Assembly (NCBI GenBank): GCA_002110485.1
Contig: MOWL01000004.1
Location: forward strand, 62,001-126,000
Length of the DNA: 64,000 nt
Direction: 5' to 3'
Source: Emergomyces orientalis
Taxonomy: Eukaryota; Ascomycota; Eurotiomycetes; Onygenales; Ajellomycetaceae
Shown here: one piece after another, positions 9,825 to 21,829 of the stretch
How the letters are laid out: every line of letters starts with the position of its first letter
Numbering within the stretch: position 1 is the stretch's first letter
Notes under the pieces: generated by a model
The model's database searches: none
Told to the model about the DNA's origin: nothing
What the model saw: the letters and a program-made list of their open reading frames with translations, nothing else
Position numbers and translations under genes: made by a program

Positions 9825-12800
9825 TTTATAACAAAAGATGCTGTAGCCAAAGAATTTCTGACGATGGTCCTCATGCTACGAGCCAATCACGAGTTGGAAA
9901 TAACTTCATCCGGCTGTCTGAATATATCCGAAATAGGGATTACTTGAGAAAAACCAACCCACAACCATTTATATCATGATTCGATGGGTAATAAATACAA
10001 AGATATTTCAGTGCATCCATGTATGTATTCATATTCGCCCATGTAATATTCCATCTACCCCCTCTTTGAACCGAGCCAGGTCATCAAAGAAAATCGGCCA
10101 AAAGGATTGTGAAAAAGAATTCTTCGCTACGCAAACGTTTCCCTCCCCTCATCTATATATATTTACATTGCACTACACATCTGACGTACTTCGTGGATAG
10201 GTAGTGTTCCAAAATACCGCTAATCCACCGCCCTCTTTCCACCGAGAAGCAAGGGCCCAGAAATGTCATACTACTATGATTGTACAGACATCCATGCATC
10301 CCAATCCAACATCTCCGGATTAAAACGAGTCGTTCTCGGGATAAGGAATTCGTTGCAGAAATAAGGTTTGTTCGAATTTTATCGAGGAGTAAAACAAGAC
10401 AGGTTCTCACGAGTGCCATCTCCTGCGATGATATCCCATTCCAAGGAGAAATCCCAAGTTGCTAGCCAGTTTAAACACAGGTCCAGATCCTTGTCAAGCA
10501 GTCATGGATGGGCCACTGAACATTTTGCTGATGGTGAAGGAATTTGCCCGCTGTCACAGAGAAAGTTTGGAGTTAGTCCCAGCTCAGCCTAGTCCACGCC
10601 TTCCTCTGCCCTGTATTTTTGAAAAAAATGTCCCGTGTCCCTTGGAAGGGCTTTCGGCAGGGTTGTGACGTTTCATCATGGTGGTAGTCAAGCCACAACA
10701 GTGCCATCGTGGTGTTTCTGGACATCGATCATGCCCAGTTTGCTTGAAAAATATTGCGTCCATGGTAGTTGGCTGCCTCTGTGCCAAAAACAAAAGTGGA
10801 AAAAAATACAAAAAAAATACTTCATACAATATTTAAAATAAAAAGTTCAAGAGCGCTGGAACAAAGATAACGGCATCGCTGGGCCTGTGGGATATATAAC
10901 AAAAAAATAACGTTTGGAAACTTCGGATGCGTGAACCAAGAACCGAACGTAACTGGTTTCTGGTTCCACGGTCCACAAGAGGACGGACGGTAAACTAACG
11001 ATGAGTTAAATTTTAGAAAAAGTAAACAAAAAAAAACAATTTCATCAAGAAATTTCGTGGCAAGGTGGAAAGGAAAAAAATTTGTTCGTAAAAACCAACA
11101 AAAGACCTAGACAATGTGAGAAAAGAGGAAGTTGTCAATCATCGAACATGGAGTGACACAGAACTGGCCAGAAATCCGCCTTGTTCCGTGGGGAGCGCTT
11201 CGCCATACATTTCTTTTTGCTACTGTAAATGGATGGTCTAAGTTGCCGACAACAGTTGACTTTTCTGGAAAGATGCCAATGCTGGCGGTTCGTGTGGCAA
11301 CTTTTTCTTCCGACGGTTGTTTCAGGTCCGCAGTGAGGGGAAGCCATTGCAAGGAACCAGAGGCTAGGTGGTGGCCATACTGGTAAGTGGAGCGTGTCTA
11401 GTCCCGCTGGCAGGGAGTTCAGTTCGGTACCCGCGTACTGTATCCTACCTGAAAAACTTCAACTGAGATAAATAATGCGAGCATAACGAAAGATGTCAAT
11501 AGTAAAATAAAATCTTATCTGGTCCTGGAAGGGGGTGACAGGGTGATCGAAGGCATTATGCTGAGGTTAAAATCAGAGTAAAAGTGCTCACTCTGTCTCC
11601 TCTCCTATGTCGATGATATGTATCGTCACAAGCAAGGAAACAAGAGAATCCCAAATCCCACAAATCCCCGTCCTGCTGAAAATATCCTGCTGTGAAAGCA
11701 TGGATAAATCAAAAACTGCCACACGGAAAGAAAAATTCCCCGCATGCGGCCATACAGGGATATTATTCGCTGGCAAAACCATGAAACCTGACATTGAAAG
11801 GAAAACTGGTTAAAGAGGATAAAAAATATGGAAAAAAGCGAATCATAACGGAAAATGTGTCTCCAAGAATTCCCCCAACTGCAGCAGGAAGGACGCTTGT
11901 CAGGGATTTTTACAACTGGCAGCCAACAGGAAAGCTTCGCTGGCCTTGGTGTGAGGATTTGGACGCTGGAAAGCCAGGGCCAATCAACGCCACATTGCCC
12001 CTGGTGCCTGAAAACAGGTGCACTGTCCGGTTTGCTGATTTCGATGATCTAGGTGGTCATAGGCCAAAAATTTAGAGTCTCCTCAGCCAATACATCCGTA
12101 GAGAATTAACGACTGGGAGTGGCAGTGTGTGCGAGGCGGGCTCTTCGAAGGGTCGTATGTTTGGTGGGTCATACTTGCGCCTGGCCTGCCATGGGATGTT
12201 TCGCCCTTTCTTTTGGCCGTGGACTCTGCTGTGGCGTTGCATTTCTCGCATGGAGAAGTTCGATGCCCGACCTCCGGTGTCAGGCATACTCTCTCTTTGT
12301 TCCCTAGTGAGTCTTTTGTATTTTACCCCTTTATTAGAAGGGATAAGGGAATAATTCCTTTGATCCCACAGGAAATAAAATTGCTGACATGTTTGTACGG
12401 GATAAACATTTTTCTAACCGTGGCGCAGTCGTTAATTGGAGGGTAATGGCGGTGACTTTCTGAATATCTCGCTCCTCCCGTTCCCGTGTGTAAATTACCG
12501 GTGATGCCGTACACGGCTGGCAGCTCCACACGATCAAATTATCCCCTGCTTCGAAGGATAACTGGAGGGTGAGACTTTTTTATTTCTTGAGGGTGCTGTG
12601 TAGATTGTAGTTGGTAGAATGTCAGCTTAGCAGGGCGAGATGTGCTGGCCACAGGGAGCATATCGCCATGGATTTTGAAGCTGTTCTGCAAGTCAGAATA
12701 AGTCAGACAAGATTTTGCCCCGTCTTACGTTGGTTCTTTTTTTTTTCACCAGGCGTTGGCCTGAGTCGAGCAAAAATGTATCCAGACAAACTCCTAATAA

Positions 12801-14535
12801 TTGGTTTGCGTGCGACGTTAGGTGTATATGGAACCTTTCGGTAGCAATACACGGTTCCACAGGCGCACATCTGTAAGTTAGTTACTCCACTGGATCGACG
12901 ACTCGGGACATGCCAGTAATTACTGGTTGGCAGTGGGCAGCAAGCGAGTCGCCCTGGTGTTCAAATATCCCGCTTACACTACTCCACTGGCAGTGTGATT
13001 CTTGCTTCTTTGCCCCAGTAGGTGCAACATCCAGTGCATTTCCCCCTGTTTTGGTGTTCCCCTCGAGAGTATTACACTCCTCTTTTCCCCTAACCCTTTA
13101 AGCAGAATTATTGTGTCAAATGTGACAATCAGTGTCGAAACAACCTGCCCTGAGTGGCCACTCGCCAAGGGGTTCCAAGACGCGCCATTATCCACCACCA
13201 TATGGAGATCGACTCAATTAGCCTGTTTCGAATTCCTGTTCTGCGCTTCGCTAGGCCAACCTCGACCCCCTCTTCCAGGCCGATGTTGAAACCGGCCCAA
13301 GGTCCACCAGCCAATGGCCGTTTGGTAGACAACACCACCCCTCGCCCGGCGTGCCCTAGTAATAATTACCAGCGGGCGAGCGACCAAGGGGTGGATTTTT
13401 AGCTCGCCCTAGCAGCCATATCCTCAGGCACGGTGCCGCTAAGCACCTAATCGAATAACTTCTGGGGAATCTGGGCAGGCTCTCCACGACGCCCAGGTAC
13501 TCTGGCCGTGGGATGGTGATATATTAACCTCGCCGCCCTCCGCCAAGCTTGTTTTTCTTTCTTTCTTTCTTATTCCTCACGCTGGCCCGTTTCGACAACT
13601 TCCCGCATTCCAGTTCACTCCCTTATTCCGTTCGGGGTTTTGTGTTTTATATTTTGTTTCTTCGGCATTGGACAACAGGGCTAGTCTCTCCCTATCTTTC
13701 CAGCACGCACCGCATATAACCTGCGTTTCTGTCCTTGGACTCTGCTTCATATCTGCCTGTGGCAATTTGTTGAGAGTTCTTTATACATTCCTTCTGCATA
13801 TATAGCAGTTTTTGGTGCCAGGAAAGAAGACACATACCTAAGTAGCTGTTCTGTGAATCAGAAAAGCCCTGCTCCAAAGAGGTAAACTTATTTCTTCTGT
13901 TCTTCGCTTGCTGAGGCAAAGATCTCCTCATCTGCCAATAGTGGGTTGTGTGCTTGGGCTGGTTCAGTGTCAAGCCCACATCCAGACATTTCCATTCTCA
14001 TGGAAAGCGGCCTGCAGTGCGGTATATCACCACCTGGTGGAACCAGTCAGCAACTGTTTCGTGACAGCATTTTTATATACAACACTTGCCTCACACTCCT
14101 TTGACTTCTTGTTATTTACTTCTGCCCCCCAAGATGGAACATTCCATTCACTTTGCATCACTCTCTTCGTTGTTCCGGATTCTTCCTGGATATTCCTCTT
14201 ACTGACTGTCTATAAGATTCTCTTCTTTGCCTGCTTGACTACTGTCTACTGTGTGGATCATCTACAGTCCCTATCGAAAACAGTTCCAACTATCCTTCTC
14301 GAAGTTTCTCGTCCGGAACGAGATATCAGATAAAGATATAAGGAGCACTCGAACACTCGCGCAGTGCATACATTCCTTTAAGATCCAAGTCAATAACAGA
14401 AATACAAAACAACATACGGAACACTTCTGCGAAGCCATTCCAGCAAATCCCCCCCATCGTTGCACATAAATCAACACACTCGAAAATAAGTATCAAAAGC
14501 AAAACACAGAACAAAACAAGAAACTACATACAGCC
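9821..14535. other. Gene-poor stretch and AA11 LPMO promoter
   Basis: About 4.7 kb without a convincing gene. Open frames are short, overlap on both strands and start mostly at non-ATG codons. A CT-rich (CTTT)n tract near 13553-13572 and pyrimidine-rich DNA to about 14300 look like promoter or leader sequence of the LPMO gene that begins at 14536. No tRNA, LTR or transposase was seen. Confidence 0.5.
14337..14343 (+). promoter_or_regulatory. TATA-like box of the AA11 gene
   Basis: TATAAGG lies about 195 bases before the LPMO start codon and is followed by an A-rich leader. A second TATATA motif near 14074 is an alternative. Assigned by position and consensus only. Confidence 0.3.
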
Positions 14536-15792
14536 ATGCATTTTTCAACGAGTTTATTGGCTGCCGTTGCGGCTTTGCTCTCCGCCAGCACCGTCGACGC
14601 TCACATGAAGATAGGCACACCGACCCCATTCAACCCCACACAACTGGACAACGGCCCTCTCGATCCCAACGGAGCTGATTTCCCTTGCAAATTTGGAGCC
14701 AAGTATAGTCCTGGAGAGCGCAAAGTTCCCACAGAGAACGTCTTCGCCATTGGTGAAGACCAGACCTTGAGTTTCATCGGGAGCGCCGTACATGGTGGTG
14801 GATCCTGTCAGCTCTCCCTCACTCAGGACCCGATTCCTAACAAACAGTCTGTCTGGAAGGTCATCCACTCTATCGAAGGTGGTTGCCCCGCGTCAGCGGA
14901 TGGGAATCTTGCAGAAAACGCCCAAGGGAGTGGCGCCAGCCAATTCAAATTCCAAATCCCCAGCAGCATCGCCCCGGGTGAGTACACCTTCGCCTGGAGC
15001 TGGCTGAACCGCATTGGCAACCGCGAGTTTTACATGAACTGCGCTCCTATCACCGTTACCGCAGGAGTGAAGCGTCGCTACACCCCAACTCCTCGCTCTC
15101 AGTCTGCCAACAAGGTCTCTCTCGCCAAACGCCAAGATCTGCCTGAGATGTTTGTCGCCAATATCAACGGCTGCATGACCCAGGAGGGCGTTGATATTCG
15201 CTTCCCCGACCCGGGCCCTTCGCTCGAACTCGCGGGCCTCGCCTCCCGATTGCTTGGACTGGAAACCTCCATCTGCACCCGACCGGATGGTACGAAGGTC
15301 ATGCCCGGTGTTGGAGGCAACCCAGGCAACCCAGGCGGCTCCAACCCCTCGCCGCCAAATTCGCCCTCTCCTTCCGCTAGTCCATCTCCGCCTCCCTCCC
15401 CTAGTCCCTCATTGCCTTCCCCCGCCAAGACCCCAGAGGCAGCTCTGTTATCTACCCCGCCAGGTGTCTCCCCAGGCTCTTTCGCAACACAGGCACCAGA
15501 GGCTTCTCCACCTGCCAATGCTCCGGCGGACAGTCCCCCCGCTGTAAATCCTCCCTCCGGCGGTAGCAGCGGCAACGGCAGTGCCACGTCCGGTGCATGC
15601 TCAAACGAGGGTGAATGGAACTGCATTGGCGGTACCCAATTCCAGCGCTGCGCGAGCGGCCAGTGGTCCACCCCCATGCCTGTAGCTGCAGGCACCCAGT
15701 GCACATCGAACTCCGGCGAATTTGCGATCGCAGCTGTAGCGAAGAAACGCGATAATGGAGCCAGGAAGCACCGACGAAGAGGTCACTTTTAG
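14536..15792 (+). CDS. AA11 lytic polysaccharide monooxygenase with C-terminal X278-like domain
   Basis: Intronless, 418 residues, secreted. Residues 1-22 are a signal peptide; cleavage leaves His23 as the N-terminal residue (HMKIGTPTPF), as copper LPMOs need. The copper site is His23, His86 (in GSAVHGGGSCQ) and axial Tyr166 (in NREFYMNCAP), giving mature positions 1, 64 and 144. The pattern (DFPCK, IEGGCPA, YTFAWSWLNRIGNRE, MFVANINGC, GVDIRFPDPG) is that of AA11 enzymes, which oxidatively cleave chitin. After a long Pro/Ser/Ala linker (about 260-350), a small Cys-rich module (EWNCIGGTQFQRC, then WSTPMP) resembles the X278 domain found on AA11 proteins and thought to bind chitin. The tail KKRDNGARKHRRRGHF is basic, with dibasic sites. 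Probable roles are cell-wall remodelling or chitin use. The only weak point is the exact boundary of the C-terminal module. Confidence 0.93.
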   Translation: MHFSTSLLAAVAALLSASTVDAHMKIGTPTPFNPTQLDNGPLDPNGADFPCKFGAKYSPGERKVPTENVFAIGEDQTLSFIGSAVHGGGSCQLSLTQDPIPNKQSVWKVIHSIEGGCPASADGNLAENAQGSGASQFKFQIPSSIAPGEYTFAWSWLNRIGNREFYMNCAPITVTAGVKRRYTPTPRSQSANKVSLAKRQDLPEMFVANINGCMTQEGVDIRFPDPGPSLELAGLASRLLGLETSICTRPDGTKVMPGVGGNPGNPGGSNPSPPNSPSPSASPSPPPSPSPSLPSPAKTPEAALLSTPPGVSPGSFATQAPEASPPANAPADSPPAVNPPSGGSSGNGSATSGACSNEGEWNCIGGTQFQRCASGQWSTPMPVAAGTQCTSNSGEFAIAAVAKKRDNGARKHRRRGHF

Positions 15793-17498
15793 CTGCATAT
15801 GTCCGTGAGAAGGGAAAAGAAAAAGGATAAAAAATAAAAAAACTAGAAAGGGAGGATACAGGTGACAGCTCGTTGAACAGCTCGAGATCGATAGGGAAAA
15901 GAGTTCTAGATATCTTTTTCTATCAGAGTGTTGGCCGCGTTTCCCCCCTTTTTGTTTTTTTTTCTATTTCTTATCTCTATTTGACAAGTCTACGGCATAT
16001 GTCTGGGCAGATGATGACACAACGAAATCTTGCCCATACTATTCATTTTTTGATATCCTCTTCGTTGTTGGCATGCCTCACTGGTCCTGGTTTATCATAC
16101 ATAGCTTGTGCTGCTTAAGGAAAGCTGAGCGTCGTCTATTTTCATGTTTTTTTCTTTTGTCTTTGTTTATTAAACTGGGATTGCACATTTGTCGAATACG
16201 GGACCACTTTTTATTCTTCTCTTCTACTTCTTTCTACTTTTTGTTTCTATTTTTCAACCACTTTGTCTTTTAAAATAAATTTTTACACTTCACCTTTGCT
16301 ATTACTTTTTTTTCCAGACTGTGATCTTTAAATCCCCATGTTGTCTTCAGGGAATATAGAATAAAGATCCTCTTTCATAAAAGTCATGGATGTGTAGATA
16401 CCACGGGGCATGTAGAGAAGCAAAATGTATATCTACACAAACATAATCGTAATTTTTCACTTCCAACCCACTTACATCCAATAATTTTAATATATCGTGC
16501 ACAATGCACTCCCGCATAAGCCTCATCTGAGGCCCCCCAGCCATTTTCTTTTTCGCACAGCACACATAACCCACCCATAACACGTTACATATGCATCCCA
16601 CATGTTGTTAAACCATTCCCAGACCCCCAATTCTGCAGACAACACCAACCTATAGTGAATACCCCTCCGGCCGCATGCCTTTCCTAGTTTTTCGACTGCT
16701 CTCCTCTTTCTTGGCTTCTTCTCTATCCTTCTATTAATGTCTACTTCACTGTGTTAAAGACATTGGGGTAAGACAGAGTGTAATTCTACATATTACTAGT
16801 CATCATTTTTAGGGTTAAATCTTCTGACCCTGATTCCTGTGGAGAGTATGTGTATCTTCTCACATGTGTTGCCCGATATTATTGAGATATTAATGGGATA
16901 TATTGGTAAAGAGGTAGAAAAACGAAATTTCCTGCAGCTGCAATAATCACCACACGCGAATTCTGAGGTCATCTCAGCTAATGAATTCCTAGATTCTATG
17001 CAGGACGTTATATAGGCTAGGCAAAAGAGAAAGCCAAATAACATTATTGAATTGATCAACCTAGATGATCAGAGGCTGGAGAGAAGGTGAGCTGCATTCA
17101 GCTGAGAAGGGGGATGCCAAACACCCACTACGAAACCGAAGAAAGTGGGCTGCTTTATTACATTTATAAATCGATATTGGGACGGGGAACATCCGGCCTA
17201 GTCCACTGAATTGCCGTTGGATCAGCCATCTGCTGGTGAGGTTGAAAAACGAACAGTGGAAGCTTTCTGCATTGATGCCAAGGGAAAAGTGTAATTAAAA
17301 GAGAAGTCACATGAAATTAATACCATATAAGCTGCCAAGCCGCCCAATCGGGGCATTCAGGGTTTAGGGTTTGCAGCCCTGCAACAGCCGCCATCCCCAA
17401 GCGAGAAAACCCACATTGAATGTTCGTGGGCTCGACGACGACGACAACATCTGCTCTCAACCATCATCGCCAACGACGACCAGCAACCTGTCGACAAA
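15793..17498. other. Intergenic: LPMO 3' UTR and RPL4 promoter
   Basis: About 1.7 kb, T-rich in the first half and AT-rich throughout, with no supported gene. The last 150 bases carry a telomere-like promoter motif described separately. Confidence 0.55.
17359..17373 (+). promoter_or_regulatory. TTAGGG-type (Tbf1-like) element of RPL4
   Basis: AGGGTTTAGGGTTTG lies about 125-140 bases before the RPL4 start codon, where ribosomal-protein promoters of many ascomycetes carry TTAGGG-like sites bound by Tbf1 (established in Candida and other yeasts). No clear TATA box lies between it and the ATG. Tbf1 binding in this organism is inference. Confidence 0.45.
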
Positions 17499-18870
17499 AT
17501 GGCATCTCGCCCAACCGTCACCGTCGCCAATGCCGAGGGCAAACCCAGCGGTGCCACTCATCCTCTGCCCGCTGTTTTCGCGTCGCCAATCCGTCCCGAC
17601 ATCGTTCAGTAAGCTCCCGAAATACTGAGCAAATTGGTGAATGGGAGAGAAACTGATTGTGAAATTAGGTCGGTGCACACTGGTATCGCGAAAAACAAGA
17701 GACAGCCATATGCCGTGAGTGAGAAGGCTGGTGAACAAACTTCTGCTGAGTCTTGGGGTACCGGTATGTGGATTTAAATACACTCAAATTGGGGGGCACG
17801 ATTTCGGCGAGAAATTGGGGCGAAAGAAAAGAAAAAGCTGATATTAAGGCATTCTACAGGCCGTGCTGTCGCCCGTATTCCCCGTGTCTCTGGAGGAGGA
17901 ACGCACCGTGCTGGTCAAGCTGCATTCGGTAACCAATGTCGTGCTGGTCGTATGTTCGCTCCCACTAAGGTCTGGAGAAAATGGCACCAGAAGATCAACC
18001 TTGGCCAGAAGTAAGTTTTAAAAACCGAAGTTCAATTGGCAACTGGAAACGAAACGCGAGAGAGAATGAATGAATGTCAACCCATGGTGCTAATACTGTT
18101 CTACCAGGCGATTCGCCACTGCCTCCGCCCTGGCTGCATCTTCCGTCCCTGCCCTGCTCTTCGCCCGTGGTCACCGTGTCGCCGAGGTCCCCGAAGTTCC
18201 CCTCGTAGTTGACTCCAAGGCCTTCGAGAACGACGCCATCGTCAAGACCAAGGCTGCCATTGCCCTCCTCAAGAACATCGGAGCCGGCCCAGATCTCGTC
18301 AAGGTTGAGGAATCCCGCAAGTTCCGCGCTGGAAAGGGAAAGATGCGTGGTCGGAGATACCGTCAACGTCGTGGGCCTCTGGTTGTGTACAACCCAGATG
18401 TCGATGGAAAGCAGCTCGTCAAGGCCTTCCGCAACATCCCTGGCGTTGAAACTTGCCCCGTCTTCGCTCTCAACCTCCTCCAATTGGCCCCTGGTGGACA
18501 CCTTGGCCGCTTCATTGTCTGGACCTCCTCCGCCTTCGCTGCTCTCGATACCATTTACGGCTCCACTACCACCCCATCCGCCCTCAAGAAGGACTTCCTC
18601 CTCCCATCCAACCTCGTCTCTAACGCTGACATCACCCGCCTTATCAACTCTTCCGAAGTCCAGTCCGCCCTCCGCGAGCCTAAGGGATACGCCAGAACCA
18701 AGAGAAGTGGTGTCCAGAAGAAGAACCCTCTCCGCAACAGACAGGTCCTCCTCCGACTCAACCCATACGCTGCAGCTTTCTCCAAGGAGAAGCTCGGCCA
18801 GACGAGTATCAATTCGGGCAAGCCTGAGCGAGCTGGTGAGACTTTCCACAAGATTCTGGCTCAGGAATAG
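17499..18870 (+). CDS. RPL4: 60S ribosomal protein L4 (uL4)
   Basis: Four exons: 17499-17608, 17669-17763, 17860-18010 and 18108-18870, totalling 372 residues. The translation starts [15 protein letters not shown] and has the uL4 landmarks: [13 protein letters not shown], the loop [20 protein letters not shown] that lines the peptide exit tunnel (crossed by the second intron), [31 protein letters not shown] and [12 protein letters not shown]. It builds into the large subunit in the nucleolus. Donors and acceptors are canonical, with phases that restore conserved residues at each junction, for example AA|G CGA giving Lys-Arg-Phe. Intron-rich 5' exons and strongly biased codon use (GCC, GTC, AAG) suit a very highly expressed gene. 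The introns (60, 96 and 97 nt) show no clear snoRNA boxes. Confidence 0.97.
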
Positions 18871-21569
18871 AATGTTAGGGTTCTTTTTGTTTTCGTAAAC
18901 AAAATAATGTGAATTGTGTTTGCCACTGGAGCGCGGTTTTATATTGAGGGTGTTCTTATTTTCTTTTCTCACTTTACTTCCTTTGTGAATTCTGTTTCTG
19001 GTCCGATTTGTGCTATGTTAGGATGCTTCTACACGAACGTAACCAACAGAAATGGATATGATGGGGTTTGGCCTAAATCCTATGTTTCAGCTCGAATTCC
19101 CTCCTTTCCTTCGCCTCGAATAAACAGTTAAAGTAAGACGGGTTAAAGCGTGCATAGACGTTCATCAATCAAATAAACTTATTTATAACCGTCTCCCCAG
19201 TTGAGATAAATGTGCTATCATAGAATTCGAAACGCCTACAGGCTCCTATCCTCAGCTTGGCACTCTGAATTATTGATGAGGCGAAGGATACGCATCGTAG
19301 GCCTTGGGACCCTCGCAAAGCATATTCGGTTAACCTGCTCACACAATGCGCAGATCGCTCTCGATATCGTGTTGTACCCATAATGAGTCCCGAAGTGTGA
19401 TACTTTTGAAACTGGGCTGAAGTACACACTGGATTGATGTTAATCCTGATGAAACAATGTAGTTCATGTGTCTAAGGGTATATCTTATTGCGAAAAGTAT
19501 GTATAATTAAACAACAAAGAAGATGGTCCTGATATTTTGGTGTCCTGTCCTGGGCACAGCGAAGCGGGAAGTTGCTAAACAAGACCAAGCAATTTATGCT
19601 CTCGACCTGTATGGCTCGAACTAAACGAGCTGATTCAAGGGATATCCTCCATCGTTTCTTGGGGTCTTTGCCCCTTCTGACAATAATTGTATTTTAAAAA
19701 ACGATATTTTTGAAAACTTTAGAGCAAGCTGGCTATCATATTGTCGGTGCCCCGTCTGTGACAACCAGGAAGCCTTTAAGGTTTGAATTCCTCCGCCTCT
19801 GTGATGAACTACTCGAAGTTATTCCGTATAATATACGGAAATTTTCAAGATGAGATCGAATATCGTGTGGTAGACACAGCTGACAATGAAGGCCAATACG
19901 TATCATTGGTCTTTTTCAGGTGAATACGCTTCATTATAGATTTCATAGCTTCTCCAGAGGGAAACGTACTTGAAAAGAGGCTTCTCCAGTCGTCCAGGGA
20001 ACAAAAGGGTGCGTCATGGGGTGTGTTTCTCTGAGCGGGTATAGTAACGTGTCCCAACTGAGCTTTGAAGCCGACCTTAATTGTTATGATCAGACCAACT
20101 AGCGGGGTATGAAGGAACATCACTCTCACAACCGGTATGGGCGGTCAATTCAATTGTATTTCCGATGCCCACATTTCATAGTCAAGGCTTCATATATACG
20201 TACCGGCGCGTAAAGCCAGATATCACGAATCCCAACGAGAGTCACTGTCAAAATCTGATGGGAGGACGCAAATATCATGGGCTAGCTTCTGGGATATGTC
20301 AAAGCCCCTGAAGCCCAGAAAATATCCAAACCAGCCAATACGAAGGCCAGCCAAGACGAATTTGCCCACCCGATAAGCGCCACTTCAAAAGCTGAAGTAT
20401 GAGAAAACTTGCTAGTCTAGGTGGAAATAAAATCGAAAAATGAAAAAGAATCGGGTTTTCTAGTTGACGAGGGGCCGAACTAGCTTATATCAGAACTATC
20501 GGGACAAAAGCGAAATGCTGGACATGATAAGGTATTTTTATTCAAGATAAAAAACGGCCTTGGGGGGGGTTGAACTGGAGTTCTGTTCGGATTTCAAACA
20601 ACAGCTGGCTTATTTATGTTTCCTGGTATCCCATTTAATTACCCAGTGTCATCCACCGAGGTCTTCCGTGCCGTGCTTCGCGAGGATCACGGAACGAGCT
20701 GTTTTCCCTCACGCCAAAAATCAATTCCTAATCTCGATGGACGACGTGGTTGCAGAATCCTCTCGAATTTCATGAAGATTCAAAAGAGTAGTAGGGAGGA
20801 GTCAGATTTTATAATTTGTTGGCTAAACACGCAACAAAACTGACTTTGGAGGTAATATATTTTGGCTACGTATTTTTTCATCCAAATCAAACAGTATCGC
20901 AATTCCAGAAAATAAATCCGAACTTAGGGAAGAAAGTTAGTTATTCCAATACCGACATGCCTTGAACGGTCACTGTTTACCGAAACCCAGATATCTAGCT
21001 TCTGAGGCACCAATCCTTTGGAATCTTCAGAGGGCCACAGCTTACTATTTATATCCTATCCATTCACAGCCCACACAACTGCCGAACCCTGCCCGGTCAG
21101 AGGGTTCGGAACCCATCCATTCGTGCGCTAATGCTGCTTAGGCGACAGCTCCCGGGATTTCAAACCCTTGAACCCCGCATTCGTGAGTTGTGGACTTGGG
21201 CAGATGTCTCTGTAAGTACCCCTTGAGAGCTGCCCTGCCCTGGACTCCCTGCGCCATCTACGATATCAAAAAAGCAAGTCAAATATAACATCCAGGGCTA
21301 TGCACGTATGACTATTGGTGGCTCCCCCCGCGCCCCAAAAAAGAAAGAAAAACTCCGGTACCGGGGATGTCAATGTAAAGTCCGTCCCGTACCGACATCT
21401 TGAAACCCACTAATGTCTAACAGCCACAAAGGGTCAGTGCGCTGGGTGATTTTAAAGCCCTTCCGGTTCGTATAGGACTGGTTTTTCAAACAGAAACAAA
21501 CAATGATCAGCAAGCCTGGCGGGCCATGATTTCTTCACATGTGTCAGTACTATGACTTTGTAGAAACAT

Positions 21570-21829
21570 TTACTGTACCTTCTCCAGAAGCTCAATGGCC
21601 GTCTGCCTGGCAGCCAAGTGGCGATAAGAGAGGGGCGTTGCCTTGTTATTCCTTCACAGAATCCAGCATAGTTGAAGATTCGATATTCGAATCTGTGTAA
21701 GAGAACGGAGCACGAAGAATGATAACGACCAGGAATTGCTACTTCGGTGCTCAAAATCGACACCACCTCGCCTTCATCGTCTTTCCCTATCAAAACTTCG
21801 CTCAGACCTTTAGGCCCACTTAGTCCCAC
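21570..21829 (-). pseudogene. Decayed ankyrin-repeat gene fragment
   Basis: On the minus strand the frame covering 21653-21570 reads NNKATPLSYRHLAARQTAIE followed by LLEKVQ and a stop, an ankyrin-repeat signature (N-x-G/A-x-TPL...A...LL). Upstream, in a different frame from about 21829 to 21655, KDDEGEVVSIL and SVLLHRF also resemble ankyrin helices. The two halves are out of phase, with a TGA just before the first and no good splice pair joining them. I read it as a frameshifted remnant of a larger ankyrin protein, of the kind that expands in filamentous fungi. An unannotated multi-exon gene is possible but less likely. Confidence 0.4.

Noticed and set aside
16800..16830. Telomerase-template-like TAACCCTAA on the minus strand
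   Set aside because: Only a nine-base match, expected about once in this much sequence; no flanking pseudoknot evidence.
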